Source: Rikenellaceae bacterium
GTDB taxonomy: Bacteria; Bacteroidota; Bacteroidia; Bacteroidales; UBA932
Direction of reading: 5' to 3'
NCBI GenBank assembly: GCA_900769385.1
Contig: CAAGGO010000029.1
Span: forward strand, 1-7,030
DNA: 7,030 nucleotides
Every line of letters begins with the position of its first letter. The stretch's first letter is position 1. Shown piece by piece: positions 6,164-7,030 of this stretch. Position numbers and translations under genes: made by a program. The notes under the pieces are model-generated. The model worked only from the letters and a program-made list of their open reading frames with translations, had not been told where the DNA came from and ran no database searches.

Positions 6164-7030
6164 TTATTTTTTAAGTTGTGGAGTCTCTCTTAGAGTATAA
6201 ATCTTAGAACTCCAAGGTGAATAAGATCTTGATACTTTGTTGATTGTAAGGATAGTATCCTCAAAATCGTGAGCCTCAGTGTCCTGAATGAACATATGGA
6301 TTGCCATTGAGATAGCAGCATATGTCTCTGCAGAAACCTGACCTGAAGTATCTGCTTTCTCTTTGTTTGCAACAGTCTTGACTGCCTCAACAGCATTCTC
6401 AGATTTCTTTCTGATATGGAATTTACCAATCTGTTTGAATACCAAGAACAATATAGCCAATGCCAAGAATGTTACGCACATTGCAGTAAGAGTCAAGAAA
6501 ATACCATGAGGGTCAGATTTAGCCATCATTGATGATTTTGACTCACCGTCCATTGTTGCATTGTTGGTGCTAGGAGTAGGGTTCTCCATCTTTATCCAGC
6601 CGTGCTCAGTAGAGGTGTCAGCCTTAGCCTCTGCCTGAAGTTTTGAGTTTCTGAAAGAAGAATAGAAAACGCCAAGATCTGTAGCAGAACCAATACCGTC
6701 TACTTTTCTACCGTATGATTTGTTGGTGTCAAGTGCAGGGATAACGACTCTGTCAATAACGGTTCTACCGTCAGCAGCAGTGAAGATAATCTCTTTTGCA
6801 TTGTCCAAGGTAAATCCTAGGTGGAAAGTACCTCTGTTTGCAACGCCGTCAGCCCAGAAAAGGATATGCTGGCGTGGCTGAACTTTGGTTAGTACATCCC
6901 CTTTAGGGATCATGTACATAGTAAGATTATTGGGATCTGTAGAAAGGAAACAGCCCGCAATATCCACTGTACCGTATGAAGTGTTGAAAAGCTCAATCCA
7001 ACCGCTTCTGTAGCCATAATCATCCTCAAA
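6164..7030 (-). CDS. OadG-family subunit with N-terminal lamin-tail domain (5' end cut by window edge)
   Basis: The open frame runs in phase to the right edge with no stop, so the start lies outside the window; 288 residues are visible. A GTG at 6965-6967 could be mistaken for the start, but the preceding 21 codons continue the domain. Visible residues 1 to about 157 resemble a lamin-tail domain: SGWIELFNTS (9-18), DIAGCFLSTD (23-32), a SYGRKVDG block (105-112) and NPTPSTNN (150-157). A single membrane segment follows at about 177-199, then the positively charged HIRKK, so the lamin-tail part should face outside and the C-terminus the cytoplasm. The C-terminal region ends with YSPWSSKIYTLR (270-281), typical of Bacteroidetes OadG subunits. 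OadG-like subunits anchor and assemble the decarboxylase. The gene precedes the biotin carrier by 19 nt; the carboxyltransferase gene is expected upstream, outside the window. The role of the lamin-tail domain is unknown. Confidence 0.85.
   Translation of the reverse strand, partial: FEDDYGYRSGWIELFNTSYGTVDIAGCFLSTDPNNLTMYMIPKGDVLTKVQPRQHILFWADGVANRGTFHLGFTLDNAKEIIFTAADGRTVIDRVVIPALDTNKSYGRKVDGIGSATDLGVFYSSFRNSKLQAEAKADTSTEHGWIKMENPTPSTNNATMDGESKSSMMAKSDPHGIFLTLTAMCVTFLALAILFLVFKQIGKFHIRKKSENAVEAVKTVANKEKADTSGQVSAETYAAISMAIHMFIQDTEAHDFEDTILTINKVSRSYSPWSSKIYTLRETPQLKK

Noticed and set aside
6164..6967. The GTG at 6965-6967 as the start of the OadG-like gene
   Set aside because: The in-frame codons upstream (6968-7030) encode SGWIELFNTS, the conserved beginning of the lamin-tail domain, so the gene continues past the right edge.
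1..7030. Mobile element, phage, CRISPR, defence or toxin-antitoxin system
   Set aside because: No transposase, repeat array, integrase or small paired gene is visible. All the coding content belongs to two conserved energy-metabolism operons.

Overview
This window looks like part of a chromosome of an anaerobic Bacteroidales-type bacterium (phylum Bacteroidota). The evidence is the V-type ATPase gene order with a DUF2764 gene between subunits E and A, a sodium-pump decarboxylase whose OadG-like subunit carries a lamin-tail domain, and the near absence of Shine-Dalgarno sequences. No 16S rRNA or other taxonomic marker is present, so genus or family cannot be named. All genes lie on the minus strand and read from the right edge to the left edge. 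I see no mobile element, CRISPR array, tRNA or rRNA.

Right half (4550-7030): the distal part of a biotin-dependent, sodium-translocating decarboxylase operon. In transcription order it holds an OadG-like membrane subunit with an extracytoplasmic lamin-tail domain (5' end cut by the window edge), a biotin carboxyl carrier protein, and the integral-membrane beta subunit that couples decarboxylation to Na+ export. The carboxyltransferase (alpha) subunit is not visible and would be expected just beyond the right edge. In Bacteroidales such complexes usually decarboxylate methylmalonyl-CoA to propionyl-CoA in the succinate-propionate route. The substrate cannot be read from the subunits present here. 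A strong intrinsic terminator (about 4495-4531) ends this operon.

Middle (4350-4549): this is the only sizeable intergenic region, about 200 bases. It contains the terminator, a separate 7-bp inverted repeat, a candidate Bacteroidetes-type -7 element, and an AGGAG ribosome-binding site in front of the next operon.

Left half (1-4349): a V-type (A/V-type) ATPase operon in the order E, DUF2764, A, B, D. Subunit D is represented only by its first 12 codons at the left edge. Genes are packed with gaps of 12, 6, -4 and 2 nt. Subunits I and K (membrane stator and rotor ring) would be expected beyond the left edge. That order matches the compact V-ATPase operons known from spirochaetes, chlamydiae and Bacteroidetes.

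Together the two operons join a primary ion pump driven by decarboxylation to a rotary ATPase. If the ATPase is Na+-coupled, which cannot be judged without subunit K, they would form a Na+ circuit. Most of the content is conserved core energy metabolism. I do not see an undescribed system. The points most worth checking are the adjacency of the two ion-motive operons, the lamin-tail/OadG architecture and the short DUF2764 protein.
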